This document shows positions 23,458 through 31,789 of a stretch of DNA of 64,000 nt, piece after piece (the stretch's first letter is position 1; every line of letters starts with the position of its first letter). The notes beneath the pieces are model-generated. The model was given only the letters and a program-made list of their open reading frames with translations, searched no databases and was not told where the DNA came from. Origin of the DNA: Dactylosporangium aurantiacum (GTDB taxonomy: Bacteria > Actinomycetota > Actinomycetes > Mycobacteriales > Micromonosporaceae); assembly GCF_000716715.1 (NCBI RefSeq), contig NZ_JNYJ01000025.1:1-64000 (forward strand). Direction: 5' to 3'. The position numbers were made by a program, and so were the translations under genes.

Positions 23458-24680
23458 GAGCCGTCCCCGGCGGGCAGGGCGGCGCGCACGAGGTGCACGT
23501 AGTAGCGCATGCCGATGGCCAGCACGTCGTCGTTGAAGTCGAAGTCGGGGCTGTGCAGCGCGGTGCCGCCGGCGGCCGGTGCCTCGCCGGTGCCCAGCAG
23601 CGCGAAGCAGCCCGGCACGTGCCGCAGGAACGCGCCGAAGTCCTCGCTGGCCGTCCACGGCGCGGTGTCCGGGTCGACGTGCCCGTCGCCGACGGTCAGG
23701 CGGGCGGCGGCCACGGCGGTGGCGACGGCGGCCGGGTCGTTGACCGTCGGCTCGAACTCGTGCGTGTAGGTCACCTCGCAGGTCGCGTCGTGCGCCGCGC
23801 AGATGCCGCCGGCCAGCTGCCGGATCCGCCGCTCCAGCAGCGCCTGCACCGCCGGGGAGAAGCTGCGGGTGTCGCCGCGGATCACCACCTGCCCGGGGAT
23901 GGCGTTGCGGGCCCCGTCGGTGGTGATCTCGGTGCACGACACGACGGCCGGGTCGGTGGGGTCGACGTTGCGGGCGACGACCGTCTGCAACGCCAGCACG
24001 ATCTCGGCCGCGACCACGATCGGGTCGACCACCATCTGCGGCCGGGCGGCGTGCCCGCCCCGCCCGGTGACCCGGATCTCGAAGTTGTCCTCGCTGGCCA
24101 TGAGCGCCCCGGCGCGGGTGCTGATCCTGCCCGCCGGATGCCCCGGCATGCCGTGCAGGCCGTACATGGCGTCGACCGGGAAGCGCTCGAACAGCCCGTC
24201 GGCGATCATCGCCTTGGCGCCGAGCCCGTGCTCCTCGGCCGGCTGGAAGACCAGGTGCACGGTCCCGGCGAACCCGCCCTCGGCCGCCAGCACGTGGGCG
24301 GCGCCGAGGACCATCGCCATGTGCCCGTCGTGCCCGCAGGCGTGCATGACGCCGTCGTGCCGGGACCGGTACGGCCGCTCGCCGCGCTCGGTCAGCGGCA
24401 GCCCGTCCATGTCGGCGCGCAGCCCGACCGCGCCGCCGGTCCCGCGGCGCAGCGTCGCGACCACGCCGGTGCCCCCGACACCCCGGGTCACGGCCAGCCC
24501 CATCGAGGTCAGCGCCGTCGCCACGTACTCGGCGGTGCGGTGCTCCTGGAAGCTGAGCTCGGGGATCTGGTGCAGGTCGTGACGCCACGATCGGACATCG
24601 GGCACGGGCACGGCGGCTCCTCGAGGTGCGGGTGGCGTTGCCTGTCGCTGCCGATTGTCCGCAACCGCCCGCGTGGCCAT
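23454..24680 (-). CDS. M20-family amidohydrolase (N-acyl amino acid hydrolase type)
   Basis: The 408-residue protein has the M20D layout. The zinc ligands lie in MHACGHDGHMAMVLG and FQPAEEHGLGAKAM, a lid domain with VTGRGGHAARP follows, and a C-terminal SPDFDFNDDVL supplies a late ligand region. It should cleave an acyl or aminoacyl group from an amino acid. I chose the ATG at 24680 because GGGGAGC lies just before it; a GTG about 21 codons in, next to GAGGAG, is a serious alternative because the catalytic domain starts there. The Shine-Dalgarno lies in a perfect inverted repeat. It is the first gene with dpaL. Confidence 0.85.
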   Translation of the reverse strand: MATRAVADNRQRQATPPAPRGAAVPVPDVRSWRHDLHQIPELSFQEHRTAEYVATALTSMGLAVTRGVGGTGVVATLRRGTGGAVGLRADMDGLPLTERGERPYRSRHDGVMHACGHDGHMAMVLGAAHVLAAEGGFAGTVHLVFQPAEEHGLGAKAMIADGLFERFPVDAMYGLHGMPGHPAGRISTRAGALMASEDNFEIRVTGRGGHAARPQMVVDPIVVAAEIVLALQTVVARNVDPTDPAVVSCTEITTDGARNAIPGQVVIRGDTRSFSPAVQALLERRIRQLAGGICAAHDATCEVTYTHEFEPTVNDPAAVATAVAAARLTVGDGHVDPDTAPWTASEDFGAFLRHVPGCFALLGTGEAPAAGGTALHSPDFDFNDDVLAIGMRYYVHLVRAALPAGDGS

Positions 24681-24686
24681 GCTGCT

Positions 24687-24705
24687 CCCCTGTCGTAGAC
24701 AGGGG
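24687..24705 (-). promoter_or_regulatory. Inverted repeat covering the Shine-Dalgarno of the M20 gene
   Basis: CCCCTGTC and GACAGGGG arms (8 bp, perfect, 3-nt loop) lie 6 nt upstream of the ATG at 24680. On the mRNA the GGGGAG ribosome site is part of one arm, so the hairpin would hide it; on DNA the same repeat could be an operator. Confidence 0.5.
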
Positions 24706-24721
24706 TCAAGGGTGTGTGCCG

Positions 24722-24890
24722 TCAGGCACTTCCCCTTACGCGTCCTAGGATGCTAGGATTCGATGTGCCTTCCGGATTCGCCGGCACCTCGGTGACGGTC
24801 AGCGGCACGCGGACATCGTCGGGAAACGGCAACCCGATCCGGTCGGCCACGGCGCCGACCTCCGCCGCGGACAGCCCAGCCGCCTGAACA
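24722..24890 (-). pseudogene. Possible decayed SUKH (SMI1/KNR4)-like coding remnant
   Basis: One minus-strand frame reads QAAGLSAAEVGAVADRIG followed by LPFPDDVRVPL, which resembles the start of SMI1/KNR4-type domains, and then runs to a TGA at 24722. A second frame just upstream reads TPAQRAVHLVDAFARLF. Together they suggest a gene broken by a frameshift and truncation. Family resemblance is from memory and weak. Confidence 0.25.
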
Positions 24891-25019
24891 GGCGCGCGAA
24901 CGCATCGACCAGATGCACGGCCCGCTGCGCCGGCGTGCGTTCCGTCGACTCACCTCTCGACCACGCCCTCGGCCCGCCCGCAGGACGGCAGGCCACGAAG
25001 CCGGCCGCGGCCGGTGGCG

Positions 25020-25772
25020 TCACATCCGGGCGCGCAGGACGTCGATCTCGCAGCCGGGCCTGGCCGGGTCGAAGCCATGCTCGATCAGCCAGCGCACCGC
25101 CACCAGGCTGCGATACGACCACCAGGCACGGATCGCGTCGACGTCGGCGCCGGTACCGTAGCCGGCGAGGACGTCGACGAGGTGCCGTTCGTGGCCGAGG
25201 GTCAGCACGGCCAGGTCGAACATGGCGTCGCCCTGGGCCGCCTCGGACCAGTCGATGACCCCGCTGACCTCGTCGCCGGTGACGAAGACGTGGCTGACGT
25301 GCAGGTCGCCGTGGACGAACACCGGCCGCCACGGACGCAGCGCACCGAGCGCGATCCCGTGGTTGCGGGCGACCAGGTCGGCGGGCAGCACATCGTTGTC
25401 GACCAGCCAGGCGCACTCGGCCTCGAGCCGCGCCGCGCCGTCCTCGGCGCTGGGGCCGTGCCACGGCGGCAGCGGCGCGTCGTGCAACCGCCGCACGGCG
25501 GCGCCGGCCGCGGCCCACGCCGCCGGCGACGCGGCGGACGGTCCGCCGAGGCGGCCGAGCGGGGCGCCGGGCACGGCGGCGAGCGCGAGCACGGGCGGCC
25601 GGTGCCACAGCACCCGGGGCGTCGGGACCGGCGCCAGCGCCATCGCCTCGACCTCGACCGCGGTGCGCTGCTGGTCCGCGTCGATCTTCAGGAACGTGTC
25701 GCCGACGCGCAGCGTGGCGCACTCACGGTGGGCGATGACGACCTTGACCTCATCCACGCCGGTCATTGTCAT
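25020..25772 (-). CDS. Aminoglycoside-phosphotransferase-family (APH) kinase-like protein
   Basis: The 250-residue protein has the APH/choline kinase fold. The catalytic loop is VFVHGDLHVSHVFV (about residues 150-163), and the metal-binding motif is GVIDWSEAAQGD (about 170-181). These families phosphorylate aminoglycosides, macrolides or housekeeping hydroxyl compounds; the substrate here is unknown and resistance should not be assumed. Start choices are ATG at 25772 or 25766, neither with a good Shine-Dalgarno. It is divergent from the HelD-type gene, with a dyad between them. Confidence 0.8.
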   Translation of the reverse strand: MTMTGVDEVKVVIAHRECATLRVGDTFLKIDADQQRTAVEVEAMALAPVPTPRVLWHRPPVLALAAVPGAPLGRLGGPSAASPAAWAAAGAAVRRLHDAPLPPWHGPSAEDGAARLEAECAWLVDNDVLPADLVARNHGIALGALRPWRPVFVHGDLHVSHVFVTGDEVSGVIDWSEAAQGDAMFDLAVLTLGHERHLVDVLAGYGTGADVDAIRAWWSYRSLVAVRWLIEHGFDPARPGCEIDVLRARM

Positions 25773-25839
25773 GACGGGCCGCGGGCGACGTCACCGGATT
25801 TCCCGCCACTTTCATCATATGCGCCCGTCAAGTCGCACG

Positions 25840-25859
25840 AATCGGTCCGGATGCCGATT
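25840..25859. promoter_or_regulatory. Inverted repeat between the APH and HelD-type genes
   Basis: AATCGG and CCGATT arms flank 8 nt in the 153-nt divergent gap. It lies about 70 nt from either start codon and is a candidate operator. It does not resemble the rifamycin-associated element that I recall upstream of some helR genes. Confidence 0.35.
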
Positions 25860-25925
25860 TTGTGGCGGTGACCGGCACATATCCTCGACAAGCTCGCGAA
25901 GTGTCGGTACGCCGGAAGGAGTCTC

Positions 25926-28025
25926 GTGACGGCAGCGGAAGAGCAGACGGAAACGCAGATCGCCATCGAGCAGCGGGTCGTCGACCGGGTGCTGCGGCGG
26001 CTGGAGGTCATGCGGGACGAGGCGCGCGGGCTGCGCGACGAGGGGCACGGCCGGGCCGCCTCCGGCCCGGTGACGGGGCTGGTGGAGCGCGACGCGATGG
26101 TGCTGCGCGCCGCCGCGAAGATCGCCGAGCTGGACAGCCAGGAGGAGGGCATCGTCTTCGGCCGGCTGGACTTCGACGACGGGTACACGTACCGCATCGG
26201 CCGGGTCGGCGTGCGCGACGAGGACCGGGAGCCGCTGGTCGTCGACTGGCGGGCACCGGCGGCCGCGCCGTTCTACCGGGCGACGCCGGGCGAGCCGCTC
26301 GGCGTGGACCGGCGGCGGGTCATCGTCTGCGCGGGTCCGAAGGTGGTGGCGCTGGACGACGAGGTGCTGTCGGCGAAGGAGATCGACGGTGTCGTCGGCG
26401 AGGGTGCGCTGCTGCGGTCGCTGACCCGGGAGCGCGGCGAGCACATGCGCGACATCGTCACCACCATCCAGCGCGAGCAGGACGAGGCGATCCGCGCGCC
26501 CGCCCACGGCGTCACCCTGATCACCGGTGGCCCGGGGACCGGCAAGACGCAGGTGGCGCTGCACCGGGCGGCGTACCTGCTGTACACCGACCGGGGCCGG
26601 TTCGCCGACGGGCGGGTGCTGGTCGTCGGCCCGTCGACGGTGTTCACCGAGTACATCGGCCGGGTGCTGCCCGGGCTCGGCGAGGACAGCGTGCACCTGC
26701 GGGCGATCGGTGAGCTGTTCGACGGGGTCACCGCGACCCGCCGCGACCCGCACGACGTCGCCCGCACCAAGGGCGACCTGCGCATGGTGCGGGTGCTGAC
26801 CGATCTGGCCTGGGACACCCCGCCGGGCGCGCCGGACCGGCTGCGCACCCTCAAGCCCGACGACCTGGCCGAGGCCCGGCTGGAGGTCCGGCGGCGGTGC
26901 GAGGCGCGCGGCGTGAAACCCAACGCCGGCCGGGCCGTCGCGGCGCGGGTGCTGTCGGAGCGGCTCGACGGCGCCGAGATCCCCGACGCGTTCCTCGACG
27001 CGTGGTGGCCGCCGCTCACCCCGCAGGACGTGCTGCCGGCCCAGCACGGCGAGTGGACGGTCGACGACGTGCCGCTGCTCGACGAGCTCGCCGAGATCCT
27101 CGGCCCGGTGCCGGCCCGCACGGCGCCGGCGCCGCAGTGGCAGCTGCGCGAGCTGCGCAGCGGCACCCGGGTGGCGGAGACGTTCGTGCTGAGCCTGAGC
27201 CTCAACGACGGCTGGCAGCTGTTCGCCCCCGGGCTGCGCACCCCGATGGCGGCGTCCGGCCAGGCGCTGGACGGCGCCGACTCCTGGGGCGCGCAGCGCT
27301 GGGCGGCCGCGATCATCCTGCGCGAGGGGCACAAGGTGACCGGCTGGCGCGACGGGTTCGACCCGTACGGCGAGGAAGGGTACGTGCCGGTGCTCGCCGA
27401 GCCGCTGCCGGTCGCCGAGGCCGAGGCGCCGGTGGAGGACGTGTACCTGCACGTCATCCTCGACGAGGCGCAGGACCTGTCGCCGATGGAGTGCCGGATG
27501 ATCGCCCGCCGGGCGGCGCACGCCTCGATGACGATCGTGGGTGACCTCGGGCAGGCCACCCACCCGCTGGCCGCCGCGTCGTGGCCGGAGCTGGTGCAGC
27601 GGCTCGGCAAGCGTGGGGCACGGACGCTGGACCTGCCGACGGGGTACCGGGTGCCGCAGGTCATCGCCGACTTCGCGGCCCGGGCCCTCGCCCCGGGGAT
27701 CGAGCCGACCCGCTCGTTCCGCCCCGGCGGCACGCTGCGCGTGCGGCAGGTCGACGACCTGGCCGCGGCTGTCGCGCAGGAGCGGCGGCGGGGGCAGGAA
27801 CGCTGGGTGGTCATCGCCCCCGACCACCTCGCCGCGCACCTGGACGCGCTGCCGGTCAGCCAGGTGAAGGGCCTGGAGTTCGACCGGGTGGTGCTGGTCG
27901 AGCCCGCCGAGATCGTCGCGGCCGAGCCGCGCGGCATGAGCCGGCTCTACGTGGCGCTGACCCGGGCCGTCGCCGAGCTGGTCGTGCTGCACCGCAGGCC
28001 GCTGCCGGCGCCGCTGGCCGGGTGA
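25926..28025 (+). CDS. HelD/HelR-type RNA polymerase-associated UvrD-like ATPase
   Basis: The 699-residue protein is a superfamily 1 ATPase with Walker A GGPGTGKTQVALH (about residues 201-213), Walker B/motif II VILDEAQDLSP, motif III IVGDLGQATHP and motif VI MSRLYVALTRAV. The long helical N-terminus (about residues 1-70) matches HelD proteins, which enter the RNA polymerase channel and recycle stalled enzyme. Actinobacterial HelR also displaces rifamycins; whether this is HelR is not decidable here. AAGGAG precedes the GTG start at 25926. It appears monocistronic. Confidence 0.82.
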   Translation: MTAAEEQTETQIAIEQRVVDRVLRRLEVMRDEARGLRDEGHGRAASGPVTGLVERDAMVLRAAAKIAELDSQEEGIVFGRLDFDDGYTYRIGRVGVRDEDREPLVVDWRAPAAAPFYRATPGEPLGVDRRRVIVCAGPKVVALDDEVLSAKEIDGVVGEGALLRSLTRERGEHMRDIVTTIQREQDEAIRAPAHGVTLITGGPGTGKTQVALHRAAYLLYTDRGRFADGRVLVVGPSTVFTEYIGRVLPGLGEDSVHLRAIGELFDGVTATRRDPHDVARTKGDLRMVRVLTDLAWDTPPGAPDRLRTLKPDDLAEARLEVRRRCEARGVKPNAGRAVAARVLSERLDGAEIPDAFLDAWWPPLTPQDVLPAQHGEWTVDDVPLLDELAEILGPVPARTAPAPQWQLRELRSGTRVAETFVLSLSLNDGWQLFAPGLRTPMAASGQALDGADSWGAQRWAAAIILREGHKVTGWRDGFDPYGEEGYVPVLAEPLPVAEAEAPVEDVYLHVILDEAQDLSPMECRMIARRAAHASMTIVGDLGQATHPLAAASWPELVQRLGKRGARTLDLPTGYRVPQVIADFAARALAPGIEPTRSFRPGGTLRVRQVDDLAAAVAQERRRGQERWVVIAPDHLAAHLDALPVSQVKGLEFDRVVLVEPAEIVAAEPRGMSRLYVALTRAVAELVVLHRRPLPAPLAG

Positions 28026-28045
28026 GCGCGCGGGCACCGGTTTGT

Positions 28046-28070
28046 GTTTTCCCGAAACGGCGGCGGGTAG
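28046..28070 (+). promoter_or_regulatory. Sigma-B/sigma-F-type promoter
   Basis: GTTT (28046-28049), 15 nt, then GGGTAG (28065-28070). This matches the GTTT-N14-16-GGGTAN class recognised by SigB/SigF-family sigma factors. The start codon of the small protein gene is at 28080, so the leader would be only a few bases. Confidence 0.65.
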
Positions 28071-28079
28071 GTCCTGAGC

Positions 28080-28346
28080 ATGACCACCGACACGAACTAC
28101 GACATCGTCCTGGTTGGCGGCCCGCGCGACGGAGGGCTGATGAACTCCGTCGGGTCCGCGGTCGTCGAGCTGGAGATCGACGGATTCATCCACCGGTACG
28201 TGCTGACGAACCAGCACACGGAGCAGAACGGCACGCAGTACACGGTGTTCAACTACGACGGGATGATCGACCCGAAGGGTGCGATGCCCGGCGCGGAGAC
28301 CCCGGACGGCGGCCACCACGACCCGGTCGACACCGACGGCGAGTAA
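28080..28346 (+). CDS. Small acidic protein, DUF5988-like
   Basis: The 88-residue protein opens with YDIVLVGGPRDGG, resembling the VLVGGP start of DUF5988-type small proteins, followed by a beta-rich core (AVVELEIDGFIHRYVL) and an acidic tail (PDGGHHDPVDTDGE). No catalytic residues are evident. It lies immediately behind a sigma-B-type promoter and 11 nt before the DUF6098 gene, so the two are probably co-expressed under stress. Family membership is uncertain, and function is unknown. Confidence 0.55.
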   Translation: MTTDTNYDIVLVGGPRDGGLMNSVGSAVVELEIDGFIHRYVLTNQHTEQNGTQYTVFNYDGMIDPKGAMPGAETPDGGHHDPVDTDGE

Positions 28347-28357
28347 CCGGCAGGCAC

Positions 28358-28798
28358 GTGTTCACCATCGAGGTCCTCGACCAGTTGGCGGCGCTCGTGC
28401 AGCGGTCCCCCGACGACCTGTACGTCAGGTGGTCGCGGGGGCCGCACGCCGACCTGTCGGCCTCCGGGGACCAGCGCAGCGTCGACGGGCTGACCGGGCT
28501 GCCCCTGCCGGGCCTGTCGGCGAACCCGCTGCGGATCGAGCCCTGGTGGGGTGACCGGCCCGTGCGTCTGTGGGTGGCCCGCCGCCTGTACGACTACCGC
28601 CACCTGCGCGAGCAGCGCGGCCCCGGCGTGCGCCCCTGGGTGCTGGCGGGCGAGGAGCGCGGCCGCGGGCCGGACAACGAGCCGCTCGTCGTGTGCGGCC
28701 GGCCCGTCGCGTGGATCGCCGACACCGCGATGCGCGAGTGCGAGGACATCGTCGACGCGGAGGCCACCACGGACTGGGGTCCGCTGCACCGCGCGTGA
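28358..28798 (+). CDS. DUF6098 family protein
   Basis: The 146-residue protein contains the long conserved blocks I associate with DUF6098: LYVRWSRGPHADLSASG, LPGLSANPLRIEPWWGDR and RLWVARRLYDYRHLREQRGP. Tryptophans and arginines dominate the conserved parts. The start is GTG (VFTIEVLDQL) 11 nt after the previous stop. No function has been assigned to the family. Its place behind a sigma-B-type promoter suggests a stress role. A strong hairpin follows. Confidence 0.75.
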   Translation: MFTIEVLDQLAALVQRSPDDLYVRWSRGPHADLSASGDQRSVDGLTGLPLPGLSANPLRIEPWWGDRPVRLWVARRLYDYRHLREQRGPGVRPWVLAGEERGRGPDNEPLVVCGRPVAWIADTAMRECEDIVDAEATTDWGPLHRA

Positions 28799-28807
28799 CC
28801 GTCGTGA

Positions 28808-28838
28808 AACGGCCGCCGGCAGCGCGCCGGCGGCCGTT
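28808..28838. terminator. Bidirectional terminator hairpin
   Basis: Arms 28808-28820 and 28826-28838 form a perfect 13-bp stem with a 5-nt loop between the convergent DUF6098 and metallo-hydrolase genes, with AA and TT at the base. Confidence 0.7.
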
Positions 28839-28850
28839 ACCGCGCTGCGG

Positions 28851-29645
28851 TCACACCGCGCTGGCCGCGGCGACCAGGTCCAGGGTCTGCCCCCGCTGCA
28901 TGGTGCGCACCGGCAGCCCTTCGGCGCGGCGCAGGAAGCGCGACAGGGGATCCCGCTGCACCGGGTAGTCCTCGTAGTGGATCGGCACGATGCCGCGGGG
29001 GCGGATCAGGCGCGACAGCGCGACCCCGTCCCGGCCGTCCATCGTCAGCAGCACGCCGAGGATCCGGGTGCCGCCGAGGTGGACCAGCGCCACGTCGATG
29101 TCGCCGAACCGCTCCGGGATCTCGCGGAGCACCTCCGGGCGGAACAGGGTGTCGCCGGTGATGTACAGCCGCAGCCGGCGCTGACCGGCCCGCTCCCAGT
29201 CCACGACGGTGCCCATCGTCTCCGGCAGCGCCCGGTGCACGATCGCCGGGCCGTGCTGGGCCGGCACGGCGGTCACGCGGACCGTGTCGCCGGCCCGGCG
29301 CCACGTCACGTCCTGCCACGTGTCGAGCCCGACGGCCTCGGTGAACCGCCACCTGTGCAGGCTGCGCTGCGCCGGGCGGGTCGTCACGAACGGCAGGTCG
29401 CGCGGCAGGCCGCGGCGGGCGACCCGGTCGAAGTGGTCGCCGTGCAGGTGCGACAGGATGACCCCGTCCAGCGGCGGCAGCTGCTCGACGCTCAGCGCGG
29501 GCTCGGTGCGCCGCCGCGACCACATGCCGTAGCCGAGGTAGGCGCGCTGCCCGCGGTGCAGGAAGTTGGGGTCGGTCAGCAGCGTGAACGCGCCGAGCCG
29601 CAGCAGGACCGTCGCGTTGCCGATGAACGTCGCCGAGGCCTCCAT
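28851..29645 (-). CDS. MBL-fold metallo-hydrolase (UlaG-like)
   Basis: The 264-residue protein has the metallo-beta-lactamase fold. The metal motif H-x-H-x-D-H is in VILSHLHGDHFDRVA (about residues 59-73). Later ligands are in AVPAQHGP and YITGDTLF, and an IPIHYEDYPVQ-like stretch (VPIHYEDYPVQ) lies near the end. This is the lactonase/UlaG-like branch; the substrate is unknown. The ATG at 29645 is 7 nt after the DUF5709 stop, so both share the upstream promoter. A hairpin terminator follows. Confidence 0.82.
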   Translation of the reverse strand: MEASATFIGNATVLLRLGAFTLLTDPNFLHRGQRAYLGYGMWSRRRTEPALSVEQLPPLDGVILSHLHGDHFDRVARRGLPRDLPFVTTRPAQRSLHRWRFTEAVGLDTWQDVTWRRAGDTVRVTAVPAQHGPAIVHRALPETMGTVVDWERAGQRRLRLYITGDTLFRPEVLREIPERFGDIDVALVHLGGTRILGVLLTMDGRDGVALSRLIRPRGIVPIHYEDYPVQRDPLSRFLRRAEGLPVRTMQRGQTLDLVAAASAV

Positions 29646-29652
29646 GGCCGGC

Positions 29653-30234
29653 TCACCGCTCGGGGATCTCGTGCAGCGCCAGCTCCTCGGCGCTCGCGCC
29701 GCCGCCGGCGGCACCGGCGTCGTAGGCGATCGCGTCCTTCTCGGTGTCCTCGCCGAAGCCCTGGTCCGGCTCGACGATGCGGCCGACGGTGCCGTCGCGG
29801 CCGCCGATGCCGGTGTCGTACATCGACACCGGGGAGTCGAGGTTCGGCTCGACCGGCGCCTCGTCCAGCGCGGTGTCCCGGTCGACGGTGTCGAGCCGCT
29901 CGCCGACCGCGTCCGGGTCGAAGGACTCCGCCGCGACCGGCGAGGCGACCGTGTCGGCCCGGGCGCCGGGGTCCTGCAGCGCCGGGTCGGGCACCTCACG
30001 GTCGAGCTTCAGGTCCAGGGACTCGCCCTCGCGGGCCTCCTCGGGCGTGGTGCCGTAACGGTCGACGGCCAGGGGCCGGTCGTCGCGGTCCAGCGGCAGC
30101 TGCGCCGGGTCCGGGCCGTCGGCCTCCCGGCCGGTGTCGACGTCGTCCCACGCGGTGGAGTCGTCGTCGGCGGTGCCGGGCAGGCCGGCGCTCTCGGGGT
30201 CCGACACCGGGTTCGGGAAGTTGTCAGTGCGCAT
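29653..30234 (-). CDS. DUF5709 family acidic protein
   Basis: The 193-residue protein is strongly acidic and has the block order of DUF5709: GLPGTADDDSTAWDDVDTG, EADGPDPAQLPLDRDDRPL and AVDRYGTTPEEAREGESLD. It lacks membrane segments and looks partly disordered. The function is unknown; members are common in actinomycete stress-type loci. The ATG follows GAGAGG and sits just behind a candidate sigma-B-type promoter. It is cotranscribed with the metallo-hydrolase gene. Confidence 0.75.
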   Translation of the reverse strand: MRTDNFPNPVSDPESAGLPGTADDDSTAWDDVDTGREADGPDPAQLPLDRDDRPLAVDRYGTTPEEAREGESLDLKLDREVPDPALQDPGARADTVASPVAAESFDPDAVGERLDTVDRDTALDEAPVEPNLDSPVSMYDTGIGGRDGTVGRIVEPDQGFGEDTEKDAIAYDAGAAGGGASAEELALHEIPER

Positions 30235-30243
30235 GCCTCTCGG

Positions 30244-30275
30244 CTACCCCACCCGCGCGGAGTGACACGTGAAAC
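30244..30275 (-). promoter_or_regulatory. Candidate sigma-B-type promoter of the DUF5709 operon
   Basis: On the minus strand two readings overlap: GTGT (30268-30265), 15 nt, GGGTAG (30249-30244); or GTTT (30275-30272), 17 nt, GGGTGG (30254-30249). Each has one weak position. The gene starts at 30234. Confidence 0.45.
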
Positions 30276-30364
30276 CGCCGCCGTTTGCGCCCGGCCACCC
30301 GGCCGGGGCGGGCATGCGGCGAACTGCCTGGTCGACCATGGACGGGCCGGGTAGGTGCGCCGGC

Positions 30365-31789
30365 ATGGACCATGAACGGACACCGGTGCTGGACGCGATC
30401 GAGCGGTTCCGGCGAGAGGAGCGCTACACGTTCGCCCTGCCGGGGCACCGGCTCGGCCGGGGTGTCGACGAGCGGACCCTGTCGGTGCTGTCGCCGGGCG
30501 CGTTCCAGGCCGACGTGATCTCCGCGAAGCAGGCGGTCCCGGACGCGGAGGCGCTGTTCGCCGACGCCGTCGGCGCCCGCAAGGCCGTCTTCACCACGTG
30601 CGGGTCGAGCATCTCCATCCACACGGCGATGCTGACGGTGACCGGCCCCGGCCGGAAGATCCTCATCGACCGCAACGTGCACAAGTCGGTGGTGGCGTCG
30701 CTGATCCTGGCCGGCGCGGAACCGGTCTGGCTGCGGCCGCGCTGGGACCACGAGCACCAGGTCGCGCACCCGGCGACCGCCGACGACGTGGCCGCCGCGA
30801 TCCGCGACAACCCCGACATCGGCGCGGCGCTGATCATCACGCCGACCGAGTACGGCACCGGCGCCGACGTGCCCGGCATCGCCGAGATCTGCCACCGCTA
30901 CGGCATCCCGCTGGTCGTGGACGAGGCGTGGGGCGCGCACTTCCCGTTCCACCCGGAGCTGCCGACCGCCGCGATCCAGGCCGGCGCGGACCTGACCGTG
31001 CAGAGCCTGCACAAGGCCGACGGCGGGCTGTGCCAGTCCTCGATCATCCTGCTCGGCGGCGACCTGGTCGACCCGACCGACCTGCGGCTGCGGCTGGACC
31101 TGATCACCACCACCAGCCCGTCGCCGCTGCTGTACGGCTCGATCGACGGGTTCCGCCGGCGGATGGTGCTGGAGGGCAAGCAGCTGCTCAGCGACGCCCT
31201 GCAGCGCGCCGCCGAGCTGCGCGAGCGGCTCCAGCAGCTGCCGGGGCTGGCGGTCATGGACGGCTCGATCGTCGGCCACGACGGGGTCGCCGAGTGGGAC
31301 CCGCTCAAGCTCAGCGTCGACGTGTCCGCGCTCGGCATCTGCGGCTACCAGGCCCGGCAGTGGTTGGAGGAGCAGCACAAGCTCACCACCCAGCTCGGCG
31401 ACGCCCGCCGGGTGGTGTGTTCGCTGACCTACGCCGACGACGACACCCCGATGCGGCGGCTGACGACCGCGCTGGAGCGGCTGGTCGAGGACCCGCCGGC
31501 GCCGGACCGGCCCGCGCCGCGGGTGCCGCCGCTGACCGAGCTCAACCTGGAGCAGGTGATGCTGCCCCGCGACGCGTACTTCGCCTTCACCGAGCAGGTC
31601 GAGGACCCGGTCGGGCGGATCAGCGCGGAGATGGTCAGCCCGTACCCGCCGGGCGTGCCCGCGGTGCTGCCCGGCGAGCGGTTCAACGCCGCGGTCGTGG
31701 ACTACCTGCGCGCCGCCCTGGCCGCCGGGATGATCACCCCCGACGCGTCGGACCCGACGCTGCGGACGTTCCGGGTGGTGCGGTCGTGA
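30365..31789 (+). CDS. Orn/Lys/Arg decarboxylase-family PLP enzyme
   Basis: The 474-residue protein has the fold-type I layout of basic amino acid decarboxylases. TTCGSSISIHTAML (about residues 78-91) contacts PLP phosphate, VVDEAWGAHFPFHPELP holds the ring-binding aspartate, and TVQSLHKADGGLCQSS (about 213-228) provides the PLP lysine. The substrate could be ornithine, lysine or arginine, giving a polyamine. A GGGTAG box at 30349-30354 precedes the ATG, but its -35 is weak. The stop overlaps the M20 peptidase start (GTGA), so the two are coupled. Confidence 0.8.
   Translation: MDHERTPVLDAIERFRREERYTFALPGHRLGRGVDERTLSVLSPGAFQADVISAKQAVPDAEALFADAVGARKAVFTTCGSSISIHTAMLTVTGPGRKILIDRNVHKSVVASLILAGAEPVWLRPRWDHEHQVAHPATADDVAAAIRDNPDIGAALIITPTEYGTGADVPGIAEICHRYGIPLVVDEAWGAHFPFHPELPTAAIQAGADLTVQSLHKADGGLCQSSIILLGGDLVDPTDLRLRLDLITTTSPSPLLYGSIDGFRRRMVLEGKQLLSDALQRAAELRERLQQLPGLAVMDGSIVGHDGVAEWDPLKLSVDVSALGICGYQARQWLEEQHKLTTQLGDARRVVCSLTYADDDTPMRRLTTALERLVEDPPAPDRPAPRVPPLTELNLEQVMLPRDAYFAFTEQVEDPVGRISAEMVSPYPPGVPAVLPGERFNAAVVDYLRAALAAGMITPDASDPTLRTFRVVRS

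Larger units (their letters stand above)
24681..25019. other. 339-nt stretch without an intact gene
   Basis: The stretch holds the inverted repeat at 24687-24705, a shorter dyad GTGCC-GTCA-GGCAC at 24716-24729, and direct/inverted CCTAGGA-like repeats around 24743-24757. From about 24722 to 24950 the minus strand shows protein-like fragments but no complete reading frame. Confidence 0.5.

Noticed and set aside
25020..25772. Antibiotic resistance by the APH-family protein, and beta-lactam resistance by the gene at 63154.
   Set aside because: Both families have many housekeeping members, and nothing in the sequence points to a drug substrate.
30349..30354. GGGTAG box before the decarboxylase gene as a further sigma-B-type promoter.
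   Set aside because: At 14-15 nt upstream there is only GGTC or GTCG, so the -35 is too weak to count it with the others.
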